Source: Hortaea werneckii (taxonomy: Eukaryota > Ascomycota > Dothideomycetes > Mycosphaerellales > Teratosphaeriaceae). From it: 64,000 bases of DNA. Positions 21,807 to 32,100 of the stretch are shown here, one piece after another (the stretch's first letter is position 1; the number at the start of each line of letters is the position of its first letter). The stretch is taken from the NCBI GenBank assembly GCA_037044905.1, contig JBAOKB010000071.1:558001-622000 (forward strand), written 5' to 3'. The notes under the pieces were generated by a model that saw only the letters and a list, made by a program, of their open reading frames with translations, ran no database searches and was not told the DNA's origin. The translations under genes were made by a program, and so were the position numbers.

Positions 21807-22854
21807 ATTGCAGAAGACCTGGCGAAACCTACGGGAGTCAACGGGCAGCTAATGAGTATGCGACCATGGCAATGCGAGTGTGAGAGAGGGAGAAGAGAAG
21901 TTGCAACAGGAAGAAATGGCTATCATGCAAAGACTTTTAGAGCAAGTAATCAGTATACATGTCGTACACCTAAAAGGCGCCGACGGTTTGGCATCTGTGC
22001 CTGATCTATTATGTGTAGTGAGGGATGGACCTTCTCGAGTTCTTTAGGAGCCAAATGCTCTGATCGCAGAAAGCGATGCATGCTAATGGCCTACCACAAT
22101 ATCGAAATCGTCCTCAGACCTGAAGTTCAGATTACCTATCATAACAAATAAGCGCGTTGACTTGTCTGTTACTCTTTCTCCTCGACAGGACACCGTCGCT
22201 GCGGCTGTGCTTTCAGTTGCATGGATGCTGGAGATCTGCTTCTCTATAATAGATAGACACTGTAAATATACCCGTGTGCACTGCATCTTCCCATTCTGCA
22301 GTCTACATGACGGTCAGTTCGCATCGTGCACCATTCTGCCAGCATGGGACGTCTTATGCCGCCGCGATAACACGGGCCAATATTGCGCTGCTCCCCCCAA
22401 GACTGCCAGGAAGAGGCGGATGTACGGAATTGCAGAAGGTCCAGGTAGAGGGTCTCCCGAGACACCAGAGGGAACTTGTGATAGCTGGGGCAGGAATACG
22501 GCTGTATGCAGCGCCGTCCGAGTCGTGGAGATGATTAGATGACAGAAGATCGAGGCGGCTAGGTTGTTGCCAATGGTTTGTGGAATCTTTGGAAAGTGAC
22601 TCGAGCATGCACGTTTCGAGAGAAGTTTGAGGTAGAAATAACAGCGGCCTTAGTGATAGCTGACCGCTTGTAACTTTGGGTATCAAAAGCACTCCTTTCC
22701 AAAGAGCATGTCGCACCACAACAGCATCATCACTGCTTGACAGCTTGCTCTCCTTTGCGAGAACTCCCAGGACGCCTCGCTAATATTGACGTAGCATGTA
22801 GAGCTAAGTCCCATGCCTCTTCTTCTTCTGTTCTTCTTCGGAACATGCAATTCT
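21807..22854. other. Intergenic between convergent genes, no gene seen
   Basis: About 1 kb of 3' flanks. Short overlapping frames on both strands (22160-22720) have no motif, start context or composition that supports coding. Confidence 0.5.
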
Positions 22855-23454
22855 CTAAGCTCTTGACGGGGACAATGGCCTGTTAAACCCTCCAACACGG
22901 TTCATGTACTGTCTGTACTCGGCCTTCTTGACTTTGCTGACAGCATAGTTCTTGTCGTTGCCGGGGACCTTGGTGTTCTTCGTGCTTCTGAAGCCCTCAA
23001 AGCCCATGATCCGCCTCATCGTGGCTTCCTCGTCTTCGCCTTCTAATGGGTCCATGTTCACGTCCTGTGCGGGCTGCTGCTGTTTGGTTTGCTGGGACCG
23101 TGGGCCGCTTGGTGGAGGTCGCCCACCTCGAGAGTTGGGATTGGAATTCCGTGAGGGTGGTGGAGGCGATTGTCGACCCCGGGGTGGGTAGTCGCGCTCT
23201 CTGCTGTCACGTGGACCGCCTCCTCGCGGTGCGCTCTGATACGGTGAACGGTCTCGTCGGCGGTCATCGCGGCGGTCTCGTTGGGGTGGTGAGCGCGAAC
23301 GGTCTCTGTCTGCGAAGGTATGGCGTGTCAGCATCCAGCTTTCTCTTGCTACAGTTTGCGCCGGAAGTCCTGGATGGTGCGTACCTTGATATCGCGGCTT
23401 ATGTTCTCGGTGGTCTGGTCGGCGACGTTCGTCGCGGCGGTAGTCGCGATCCAT
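22855..23454 (-). CDS. U4/U6.U5 tri-snRNP 27-kDa protein
   Basis: The C-terminus IMGFEGFRSTKNTKVPGNDK followed by VKKAEYRQYMNRVGGFNRPL is the diagnostic SNRNP27 block. The N-terminal half is an RS/RD-rich tail (RDRSRSPPQRDRRDDRRRD) as in metazoan 27K. The protein belongs to the tri-snRNP and acts in 5' splice-site handling during spliceosome activation. I predict an intron at 23384-23310 (GTACGC..CTGACAC..CGCAG); its removal joins RYQ to DRDRSRSPP and leaves 174 residues. Because the intron is 75 nt and has no stop in frame, an unspliced transcript would also be translatable, so the intron is a prediction rather than forced by the frame. Confidence 0.88.
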   Translation of the reverse strand: MDRDYRRDERRRPDHREHKPRYQGTHHPGLPAQTVARESWMLTRHTFADRDRSRSPPQRDRRDDRRRDRSPYQSAPRGGGPRDSRERDYPPRGRQSPPPPSRNSNPNSRGGRPPPSGPRSQQTKQQQPAQDVNMDPLEGEDEEATMRRIMGFEGFRSTKNTKVPGNDKNYAVSKVKKAEYRQYMNRVGGFNRPLSPSRA

Positions 23455-23624
23455 AATGTATATTTGATCCAGGTGGTGATCAACTACAGGACAATGATGT
23501 ATTAAAGCCGGACTGCACAGCAAGGAACTTTGACTTCACTGACAGGGTCGGGACCTTCGACCGCCAAGCCCGCTAGAGTCATGCAAAAGCCTCCGCGCGC
23601 CTTCTCGAATCAGAAACATCAAAT

Positions 23625-24744
23625 ATGGCGCCTTCACACCTCCAGCATCGACGAACTCATAATCTTCTGCTGATCTCGAAGCTGTTGGCTCAACGAGATG
23701 CTGCCTCGCCGTTCACCCTGGTGCTGGACAGCTTAGAGCAGGCTGCTAGGCCGTTGATAGCAGAGTATATCAAAAGAGCCAAGGTAATTTGCATAGTGAC
23801 CATGCACAGGAAAGAATACGGCTGACACTATAAACCCGTAGGCAGCGAATGTGCAAACCATTTTTGTGTCTTTCGAAACCCTTCGCAAGCCACGGGATGT
23901 CGATTCGTTCATATGCGCCTGGAACCAGCCTGGTCCAAGCTGGCAGAAAGAGGTGGCGAACACCATAAGGTCACAGCCAACTCAACGTAGGCTTTCCCTG
24001 AATTTCTCGGCTTTCTTTGGGTACCAGTATTAACTTGCAATAGGGAAACTGCTTATCCTTGATACCCTCAATCCTCTCTCCACTACACATTCCCAGGACC
24101 TTCCCGCCTTACTCTCTTCCTTCATAGGACCTGGGACATCACTGGTGGCTGTCTATCATGCCGACATACCCATCTCTCCATCAATAACGCATAGGGACCC
24201 ATACAGCCCGGCGCCGTTGACGCTGTTGAATTACCTCGCCACTACCATCTTCACCGTTCACTGCCTGCAACATGTTGTGGCGCGGAAGAAAGCCAGAGAT
24301 AGGAGTCTGGTGGAGCCTTCCTTTGGTCTGGATCAGGGTGTCGAGGGGTTGATGCAGGGGTTGAGCGCCAATGGAGGGGAAGGCTTAGTGCTGGAGATGG
24401 AGCACCGCAGAAAGTCGGGAGGGGTGTACGGGAATGGTACATTTTGCCACTTGGCACCCGTGCGAGTTCGAACAGACTGGGTCCATTGAGCAAGGAAAAA
24501 TTTATGCTTCTAGAGGACCATCCGGATTACCGATCTCCTGAACCGGAGGCGACAGCTGATGCTGAGGAAGGTGGACCGGAAGCAACGACGTTCGAGCTGG
24601 GTTTGACTGACAAGCAGAGACGGGACCGTGAAGGTGTGATTGCTGCCCTATCACGATGCGCAGAAAGGAGGAGTGGAGGGTGGTAGGATATTATATGATA
24701 TGGGCAGCGAAGACGATTTTGATGAGGAAGAAGATGAGATATAG
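23625..24744 (+). CDS. elp5: Elongator complex protein 5, two frame breaks in the C-terminal part
   Basis: Exon 1 (23625-23783), exon 2 (23842-23986) and exon 3 (from 24044) join in phase across introns of 58 and 57 nt. The N-terminal part has NLLLISKLLAQRDAASPFTL and LDSLEQAARPLIAEYIKRAK, then KLLILDTLNPLS and LTLLNYLATTIFTVHCLQHV, the RecA-like pattern of Elp5/Iki1. The C-terminus TFELGLTDKQRRDREG..LPYHDAQK..GRILYDMGSEDDFDEEED is the conserved Elp5 tail. Elp4-Elp5-Elp6 form the hexameric ring of Elongator, which modifies wobble uridines in tRNA. The frame breaks near 24470-24500 (one base missing) and again near 24641 (one base extra); the conserved tail is only recovered by allowing both. 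Confidence 0.85.
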
Positions 24745-25018
24745 GTAACTTGTGGGTTCAGAGACTCATTTCGTCAGCATCACCAGCTTTCTCTGCAGTC
24801 TTCACACGCTTAAGCAACGCCAGCATGCATACTTATTTCTCTTTCAACCTTTTTGGACTGCAGAATGGCGCAAAGCTTTAATGAGTGGAATATTCCTATA
24901 ATTTATCTGCCTGACCAGGGGAAAATGATTGATTCGTTAACAAAGTGCCATTCTCGCGTAGTCCAACTTCCACTTCATCCACACCACTCATGGTATCCGT
25001 CAGGATGCTACGACCTTA
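24745..25018. other. Short intergenic, no gene seen
   Basis: This is the 3' flank shared by elp5 and the first cysteine-rich gene. Nothing recognisable. Confidence 0.4.
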
Positions 25019-25359
25019 CTAACAAGATCCCCAAAGGTATCCGAATCGGGATACCGGAACAGACGACAGGGGAACACACTTGTTGCAGTTGCAGTAATTG
25101 TCGCCACACCCGGCTTTGGCGGTCCACTTGTTGTTCTTGCAGACAAGCTGTGCGACTAGTAAGCAGCTACTCTATGTCCTGTCCAAGTCCGCCTGCGCTC
25201 TGCCCATACCTGCTTCTTGTTGGTGTTGTCGCCGCATACACATCTGGTCTTGCCTTTGTTATCATCGATGCAGGGGTCGCCAGCCTTCTTGCACTCCCCC
25301 AATACTGCGACAGGGAAGACGAGAGTTGCGAAGAGGAAGAGGGTCCCGGCGAGACGCAT
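25019..25359 (-). CDS. Small secreted cysteine-rich protein, tandem copy A (92 aa)
   Basis: Exon 1 (25359-25210) and exon 2 (25147-25019) join in phase across a 62-nt intron to give 92 residues. The first 20 residues (MRLAGTLFLFATLVFPVAVL) are a signal peptide ending before GEC. The mature part has ten cysteines in the order C-x6-C, CVC, C, C, YCNCNKC, C, which suggests five disulfides. Copy B at 26390 shares the intron position, the signal-peptide start MRL and the motifs GDPCI-DD / CVCGD-TNK-Q. I know of no assigned function; small, secreted, Cys-rich and duplicated is the profile of fungal effectors or antimicrobial/adhesion peptides, but that is inference. A TATA-like gctatataag lies about 115 bp upstream. 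Confidence 0.85.
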
Positions 25360-25470
25360 TGTGATGTCTGGACAATGTTCAGTAGATTGAGTTGATTGTT
25401 GTTGGAAGGACTGGAATTTAAGTCGCTGAAGGGAGTAAATGGATGAAGGTTGCGGCCGGTAAAACAGTCT

Positions 25471-25480
25471 CTTATATAGC
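25471..25480 (-). promoter_or_regulatory. TATA-like element of cysteine-rich gene A
   Basis: On the minus strand this reads gctatataag, about 115 bp upstream of the copy A start codon. Confidence 0.5.
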
Positions 25481-25689
25481 CTTGACTTCTCAGTTGCGCA
25501 TGAGAAATATCCGGGTAGCTGCATACCATAGTGCGGGTGGTGGGCATATGATACTGAGTTGTACAGAGCTGCATTGAAGTCCAAAGCGGGATGAAGGCGG
25601 TCACCAATTTGCGTCTCATCCATTTAGCCTATGGCCCTGCTATTCTGGAGTGCACTCCATCTTTTGAAGCAGAACCACGATTCTGGGAC

Positions 25690-26000
25690 TGATCTACCTA
25701 AAGAGTAGTGCAATATCTTCCTGCAACGTCCAATGGTATGACGATCTTTACGGGGATGTGGATCCCTGCATCACAGATGGTTGTCTTAATCAATGGTCGC
25801 AGTTGGTTCTATGTCGATTCGACGGTTGGTGGTATAACAAGATTCAACGTATGCAGGTGTCCGCGCGCCCTCATTCCAAACAAGCTCACCGGAAGAGAAG
25901 GATGTATGCAAGGGACTGATTCAGGATCCAAGGATTGCGGGTAACCTGGAACTGCTCGGTGCAGTCTTGCAGATGTATGGAAGTTCCATCATGGCTTTAG
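25690..26000 (+). pseudogene. Broken cysteine-rich reading frame, possible decayed secreted protein
   Basis: Three overlapping plus-strand frames each contribute a cysteine-rich piece in a short distance: one with GDVDPCITDGCLNQW and LCRFDGWWYNK (25755-25855), one with VCRCPRALIPNK and REGCMQG (25850-25940), and one with WNCSVQSCRCMEV ending at a stop at 25998. The DPCI-D motif also occurs in the neighbouring secreted proteins, which is suggestive. No single frame, signal peptide or clean intron set joins them, so I call it a broken or misassembled gene at low confidence. Confidence 0.3.
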
Positions 26001-26389
26001 GCGAATGTGCAGGTTGGACGTCCGCTCTGGCAACGCTTATGCCTGGTGATTGCCTCCAGTGGGCGATGTTAGAATCAGCTAGCAACCTCAAGTGTACCCC
26101 TTATACATTTGCCGTGCAAATGGCGGAGCGCAGTCGATGCATATGCACATATAGCAGTGTAGTGTAGATGTGCTTTGAACTAAACAATGCTCATTGCCAT
26201 CACAAGTTGGCCTGCATATCGACCTCCGGGAGCGACAAGTGCCGCGCAATACAATCCGAGATGTTGCTATTCTGAGGAAAGAGAAACAGAGAAAAAAAAA
26301 AAGAAAAAAAAAATGAATGCCTCATACGGCCATCTAATTAGGTGCTAAGGCAATAGCAACCGAACGGCTCTCTGGTAAAGCCCATCTCT

Positions 26390-26755
26390 TCACCAAAGAC
26401 AGTCTCCCCAAGCAGGGTTGCCCTCTCTGTTCGTCGGAATATTCGTGAGGAACTCGCACTTGTTGCAGTTACAGTATAGCTTTCCACAGCCGCCGTTGGG
26501 CTTCCACTTCTTACCATTGCAGGTAAGCTGGAGCAGTGTTAGCAATGATGAACGAGATCTCTAGCAACATCATCCAGCCAGCCAATTTGCACGTACCTGC
26601 CGTTTGTTGGTTGCGTCGCCACAAACGCATCTAGTACCGCCTTTGTGATCCTCGATGCAGGGGTCGTTGGGATGCTTACACTCTCCCATCACTGCGGGGA
26701 AGACCAGAGCGGCGAGAGCGCCTACGGTCAGGACCAAAGAGCCGGTGAGACGCAT
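26390..26755 (-). CDS. Small secreted cysteine-rich protein, tandem copy B (98 aa)
   Basis: Exon 1 (26755-26597) and exon 2 (26527-26390) join in phase across a 69-nt intron (GTACGT..GCTAAC..CAG). The 98-residue product begins with a signal peptide (MRLTGSLVLTVGALAALVFP) and carries ten cysteines in the same order as copy A, including CVCGD and YCNCNKC. Identity to copy A is obvious in exon 1 (PCI-D-KG-TRCVCGD-TNK-Q) and lower in the C-terminal tail after the last NKC, so the tail is probably the variable part. Same strand and 1 kb apart: a tandem duplication. Function unknown; a role outside the cell is inferred from the signal peptide. Confidence 0.85.
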
Positions 26756-27140
26756 TCTGATCAGCTGATGGTTTGAAGAATGTCTTGAAGAGGCCGGGAG
26801 ACTTTTATGAAGAGTTCGTGGGTTCAGTTTGTGCTCTGAAAATCAAGTTGATGGGAGGGAAGGGGATCTTTTATGTCTTGAGAAATGCAGATCTAGGTCC
26901 CCGTTTTTTGAGAGGCGCTTCATTCTTCCCTGTCCATGATGGATTCTCGTGCACCCATGCTGGTAGGAAGAGACATCAGCTTCGACGATGAGTGGTCGGT
27001 AGCCCTCATGGGGCATTCTTATGACCCTCTTTGCCCATGCAGATCTCTTCGATTTGTGAAACCTTGTCGGGTGGATGTGTCGGTCTGTCTCAGTTTCAGT
27101 AGTGGAGGGAGGTCGGCCGTCCAATGCTAAGGCCAAGGAA

Positions 27141-27184
27141 AGCCAGCTTGTTGCTGTTGCAGCATGTGGCTTTGGGGGCCACTC
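27141..27184 (-). pseudogene. Relic of exon 2 of a third cysteine-rich copy
   Basis: On the plus strand the stretches ttgttgctgttgcag and ggctttgggggccact match copy A exon 2 (ttgttgcagttgcag and ggctttggcggtccact) in the same order, with the bases between deleted. No start, intron or full frame survives. Confidence 0.5.
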
Positions 27185-27548
27185 ATGCGGCTAAACGACC
27201 GGTGAGCGATCAACGTATGGATTCGTGCCACGGGATATCCGCTAAGTGCTGCATTACCATCCGTACAGTCCTTGCAAGTCCGTAGCTGTCCACGTCGTCT
27301 TGTTGGGACTCGATTATAGGACGTGCAATTGGTATATCTCTTGTAAAAATCAGTAACATGTAGAGGAGAAGGAGAACAAAAATATGTTTAATTATTGCCA
27401 TCTTATTGCATGCTAGCCATCGTCTCCAGATCTCCAATAGCTAGCCCGCTTGCCTCATTGTTTTCTCACATCACGGCGTTCAAGGTCTAAAACTAAGGTA
27501 GCCCAAAAAATGTCAGAATGGCTTCAAAAATTAAGGAAAAAAATTGTG

Positions 27549-27555
27549 AAAAAAA
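27549..27555 (-). terminator. Pol III T-run terminator of tRNA-Leu
   Basis: Seven T on the minus strand start four bases after the tRNA acceptor end; a second T7 lies at about 27536-27542. Confidence 0.8.
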
Positions 27556-27559
27556 TGAT

Positions 27560-27665
27560 GATGAGGGCGAGATTCGAACTCGCGCTCTTTCGAACTAGCG
27601 ATCAGCATTTAATACTGAGAAAGAATACCTTAAGCTAGCGCCTTAGACCACTCGGCCACCTCACC
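27560..27665 (-). tRNA. tRNA-Leu(AAG) with a 27-nt intron
   Basis: The minus strand folds as a class II tRNA: acceptor GGTGAGG/CCTCATC, D-arm with TGGCCGAGTGG (A box), anticodon stem CTAGC/GCTAG, and T-arm GCGAG-TTCGAAT-CTCGC (B box). The anticodon AAG is at 27631-27629 and the intron at 27627-27601, one base 3' of the anticodon, as in all eukaryotic nuclear tRNA introns. Seven T residues follow immediately on the minus strand (27555-27549), a Pol III terminator. After A34-to-inosine editing it should read CUU/CUC leucine codons. Confidence 0.93.
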
Positions 27666-28315
27666 ACGTGACTTGCTGGTTTTCGCGGCTGCAAATATTA
27701 TATATACAGTGTTGTTGCATTCATTACAGACGAATCAAGCAGTTTGATGAACAGTTGGGAAGGAACGCTGCCTCGAGGAACTTTGGGAAGGAACGTGAGC
27801 TCGCTGGTGAGGTTGAGACGGATGAAGCTAGGGCCCGGCGGGATCTTGGCAGTCTACGGAGGACCCTACAAAGTACATAGCTCGGACGAATGCAAGCTGG
27901 GCTTGGAGATACAGTTCTAGGGTGGTCCATCTCAAGTGATGTAGCAGGTTCATAAGATGGTAGTGAGATTGGATGTTTGGCAATATTGCGATGGTGCTCT
28001 TGCGATGGTGCTCTTGCGATGGTGCTCTATTTCATCGCAAGGGATCGCTTGAACAGCGCTGATGCGTTGCTCACGTCTCGCCATTTCTTCTTCTTCAATG
28101 CTTCCCGATCCGGTCACCTTAGGTGCTATCTCCTCCCATGTGATCACCTACAAATTTCACTCAGGCCGATGACTGTCATCTAAACATTTGTACATTTCGC
28201 ACGGTATCTCTTCTTCTTTTAGAGTACAGTATAACGGCTCCCCAATCCAACCAAGCACCCGCCTCTTTCTTCATCCGAGTCCGGGCCAACCCAATCACTT
28301 CCACATATCCATAAT
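27666..28315. other. Intergenic with a 14-bp tandem repeat
   Basis: No supported gene. A plus frame of 70 codons (27668-27880) has a charged C-terminal half but no recognisable family. Confidence 0.45.
27986..28027 (+). repeat. Tandem repeat, 3 x 14 bp
   Basis: The unit ttgcgatggtgctc occurs three times without a mismatch. It lies between the tRNA and qcr10, outside any gene I can support. Confidence 0.9.
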
Positions 28316-28826
28316 CTAGAACGGGTTGTCCTCCGGTGCGATCTCGTGCTTGAAGAAGTCGCCAATGAATGGGACCTTCTGCAGGATGTCCTGCTGTACT
28401 TTCGGGATGCCGTTGAAGAAGAACAGGGCGAAGATACCGGCAACGCCACCGAAGCCGCCTGCCAGGGTGAGGCTGGATCCAGGAGTTAGCAACATTTTCT
28501 TGCGTGCGCCGAAGGAGTTGGAAGCTAAAAGCGAAGGTAGGACGTACTAGAATGGGAGCCTTCGCTCTGCTGAGACCACCGACGTGGTAGCCGATCTTGT
28601 AGCTGCGCGCATACTGTCAGCCACTGACCCTCTATGCAGGGTGTCCACGTCACGTACTCCGGACCGTAGCTACTCTTGAATGACCTGTAGTCCTTCACTC
28701 TTTGCCTCCATGGGGTAATACCCTTGGTGCCCTCTCTCTCGAGCCCGTACTGGGCCTGATGATGGGTCAGCAGAGTCGCGCATCCGTCGTCGCTTCACGT
28801 ACCATTCTCATCAGTGACTGCCTCAT
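28316..28826 (-). CDS. qcr10: Cytochrome bc1 complex subunit 10 (Qcr10), exon 3-4 junction out of phase
   Basis: Four exons are predicted (28826-28803, 28755-28658, 28602-28548, 28472-28316) with GTACGT-type donors, for about 111 residues. The conserved parts are SFKSSYGP, the single membrane helix GGFGGVAGIFALFFF, and the tail QDILQKVPFIGDFF..APEDNPF, typical of fungal Qcr10, a small single-helix subunit of respiratory complex III. With canonical splice sites the last two exons miss phase by one base, so either one base is extra near the end of exon 3 or the splice choice is unusual. Exons 1-2 encode an N-terminal extension (YGLEREGTKGITPWRQRVK). Confidence 0.8.
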
Positions 28827-29128
28827 GGTGTGGTCGGTATTAGGGTGGTGCTACGTCTACCAATGTTGAGAAGACGTCCGCCTCCTGCAGTGTCAGCAGT
28901 ATCGGAAGTGTCCGCACCGGCCCGACCGATTCCAGATCCGCCAACTGCGGCTTCGCGCCAGCGGCTACCAATAATCGCGATTCGCCATGTGAAAGGCAGC
29001 AACAGCAATATTACCTTACTATTCATATCGCCTTAATTTCACTCGCTCCAGGGCCTGCCACATGTCGCATTGACTTCGCGCCGCTGGTGTAGGCGCAATG
29101 CGGCATACAAGGCGGCGATTATTGGTAC

Positions 29129-32100
29129 ATGAGCTTTCCAGGGATGGAAACCTCAAGCTCCAAGGTCACTGTGGAGTATCATGATCCCTCTGGAGTGTTC
29201 CCACTGGTGTCACGAGATATTGCAGCACGATTGCCTTTACGCAACCTGAACTGGCAAACCCCATCGCGACCTTTACGACAGATACGACAGCTGCACGTCG
29301 AGTTCATCCCGGATAAAGAGACAGACACCTCGCTCCGCCCACCAACACAACGATTCGATTCCAATGGAGCCACGACAAGCTTTGACATCCTTCGAAGTGG
29401 TAGAGATCAGCGCAAAGACGGCCCTAAGGAGCGGAGACATCAATTCCAGGTCTAAAGACCTCGCCCTATCTGAAGCTTTACGTGCTGAGGTGCGATGATA
29501 AGGATGCATACAAGCAGACTGAGCGAAATCGAATCAAGGAATGGCTTCGCGAAGAGGTCAGGGGTGAGAAGCAAACCGCGCATCACAGCGCTTTTGAGTG
29601 GCTCATTTTGCATGTCGTGATCCCCGACACGATTGCTGCCAGCGAGCCAAGATGGAGAGAGTCGCAGTCAGAACCGGATACACTGAAAGAACGGAAGACG
29701 AGTAACGTCAAATTTCCGGGCAAGAGCTCGAGAACAGTCTTCGACCGGCTACGGCAGGATTTCAATGAAACTGGCAAGACAGCATCAGACCATATTGCCC
29801 AGGTCAGGCTGTTGAAGAGTGAGCTTCCCGCCGACCTCTTGCCAACTCCAGCTGCTGCCGAAACGCTGGCGGAGACACCACAGGAGCGTGAAAATGCTTG
29901 GAAGGATCTTATGGACAAGCTTAAGACTTCCATACTCGGTCCCTTTGATGCAAGGGTAAGACAGTACGAGGCCGACATTGCAGAGCAAGAGGCTCGTCGA
30001 TCTTTGCCCGGTTGGAATTTCTGCACCTTTTTCATCCACAAGGAGGGGTTGGCCAAGGCGCTTGAAAGCATCGGCTTAGTCGAAGATGCACTGGCTATCT
30101 ACGATGAGCTGTCTCTTGGGTTGGAGACAGCCATCCGCGAGATCGCTGCGGGGCGGGCAGAAGGCACAGCGACGACATTTGCACAGCATACCGACGACAT
30201 TGAGACTCGAATATTGAGCGACAGAGAACAAGCCAATGGCGTCTCCAATGGCGAAGATCATAAATCGGTGACTGCCCATGCTGTGCTGTTCGAAAAAGAC
30301 TACCGCGAGCAGATTGTCAGAAGCAGTATCAGTGTCTTTGACTTCTTTTGCTATCTCTTCATGCGGCAAAAGGCCCTCATCCTGCGGCTTGCAAACACCA
30401 AAGTCGCACGTCTCGAGCTAGGAGACGTCAGCGGTAGTGCTGGTGAAGATCTCGTGCTGACTTCCGAGGTATGCTGGCGTGCTTCAGCTTTCATACACAA
30501 CAATGCCCGCACCCTCCGTCAGGATCTCTCAAATGCTCCGAGCAAGAAGTCACCAGAGGACATTGAAGCCTTGGTCTCCTCATGGACTTATGCGATGGCC
30601 GATCTCGTCCTATCAGAAACCGCTGCGCCAGTCTTAGAGTTGGCGGCAAATGGAGAACAAGGACAGCTCGGCAATGCTGCTGCAGCGCCCAAGCGAGCAG
30701 ATTTTGAATTTGCCATGGGCGCCAACCCATATCCGACGCGCAGCAGTAGTTTGATGACAGCACGAAAATCAGCGCCCGAGCTCAAACGACCGCCCTCCGT
30801 TCCCAACAGTGAGCTGATGAGCCCACCTTCGAGCTCCGGGACGGACGCTGCACCCAAAGGAGCTGGTGTTCCAGGCTTGCCTGAGCTGGCGACATATCGC
30901 GCAGAGCTGGTCATGCTGCAGCGCAAGATGCTGGAACATATTGCCGCGCAGTCGGGCTGGCGAGCTGGGTGGGCTGCGATGCGCCAACGTGCGCCTTCCA
31001 AGATGCAGGACATCACGCTTGATGAAGACGACGATCATGACACGACAGAAAATCAGCAAGAGACTACTTCTGACTATGTGGCCTCAAGTTTGATACTCCC
31101 GGCATTGAAGCCAGCGCTCGCCTCCGAACCTGCCTTTCAAGAAACTTACGAGCGCATATGCGACCGTGCGATGCGATATTACGCGTTGGCGACACAAAGC
31201 AAGTCCGTAGAAGTCATTGTAGGCGACCTGGCCATGCTTAGATATCAACAAGGTAACATCGAGATCACGGAGGAGTATATCCGCAATGTGCTCCCAGGAT
31301 ACGCTGCAGATGGCTGGAATTCGACTGAAGCCGAAGTTCTTAGCATTTACGCCGAATGCCTAAAAGGCTCCAACGCACTGAGACGTACATCACCACTGTG
31401 CTCGATCTACTCGCAAAAGTCTGTGTCCGACGGATGACCCGGAAATTGCCTCACTGGCGTTTTGAGGATGCTCATCTCGATACCGAAGCTGTAGACGTCT
31501 CCGGCCTCATGCCGGAAATCTGCGCAATGTCGATCCATCTCTCACAACAGATCGTCCGTCCTATGAGCGACTACTTTGGAGTAATCGTCCTAGATTCCGA
31601 GGTCAGGCACCACAGCGACTGCGACGGTTTCAAGCTTGAGTTCCGGTTCAACAGCCTGCTGGCTGACGAGCTAGATTTCGACGAATGTAAAGCAAGGCTG
31701 GTCAGTGTAAATGATTCTGCGCAGGAAGTCTGGCTCTCAAGCAGTGGACCATTTTGTGCGTCGCCTGGGACGGTCAAGGTTGAGCTGCAGTCATATGCAA
31801 ACACCTTCGGTCCATTCTATGTCGACCAGATATCTATGAAAAGTGGAAAGCTGGTCTTCTCACACGAGATGCAACCCAGATCAAACAACCCTACGCTGGT
31901 CCTTAACGATGAAAAGCCGCCATTGATTGAAAGCCAATTGCACAAGCGACCATTTGTACTCGTGTACCCTCCAGAAAAAGCTCTGGACGTGGACGTATCG
32001 ACTGTCAAAAACGTGCAGCTTGACAAGCCTCGAGGGCTTGTCTTCAAAATCAATAGCGGCTGGAACGAGATCGAAGATCTCGAGCTGAAGCTACGTCCTA

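Larger units (their letters stand above)
25360..26389. other. Spacer between the two cysteine-rich genes
   Basis: Besides the copy A promoter, it contains a cysteine-rich broken frame on the plus strand (25700-26000, reported as a separate feature) and an A-rich block at about 26292-26312. No other gene is supported. Confidence 0.5.
26756..27559. other. Intergenic with a probable relic of a third cysteine-rich copy
   Basis: It contains the copy B promoter (a cataaaag element on the minus strand near 26807) and the relic described at 27141-27184. Other short frames show no support. Confidence 0.5.

Noticed and set aside
24853..25395. 180-codon plus-strand frame
   Set aside because: Antisense to cysteine-rich gene A; the minus-strand model has a signal peptide, a matching intron and a paralogue.
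29583..30071. 162-codon minus-strand frame
   Set aside because: Antisense to Trs130.
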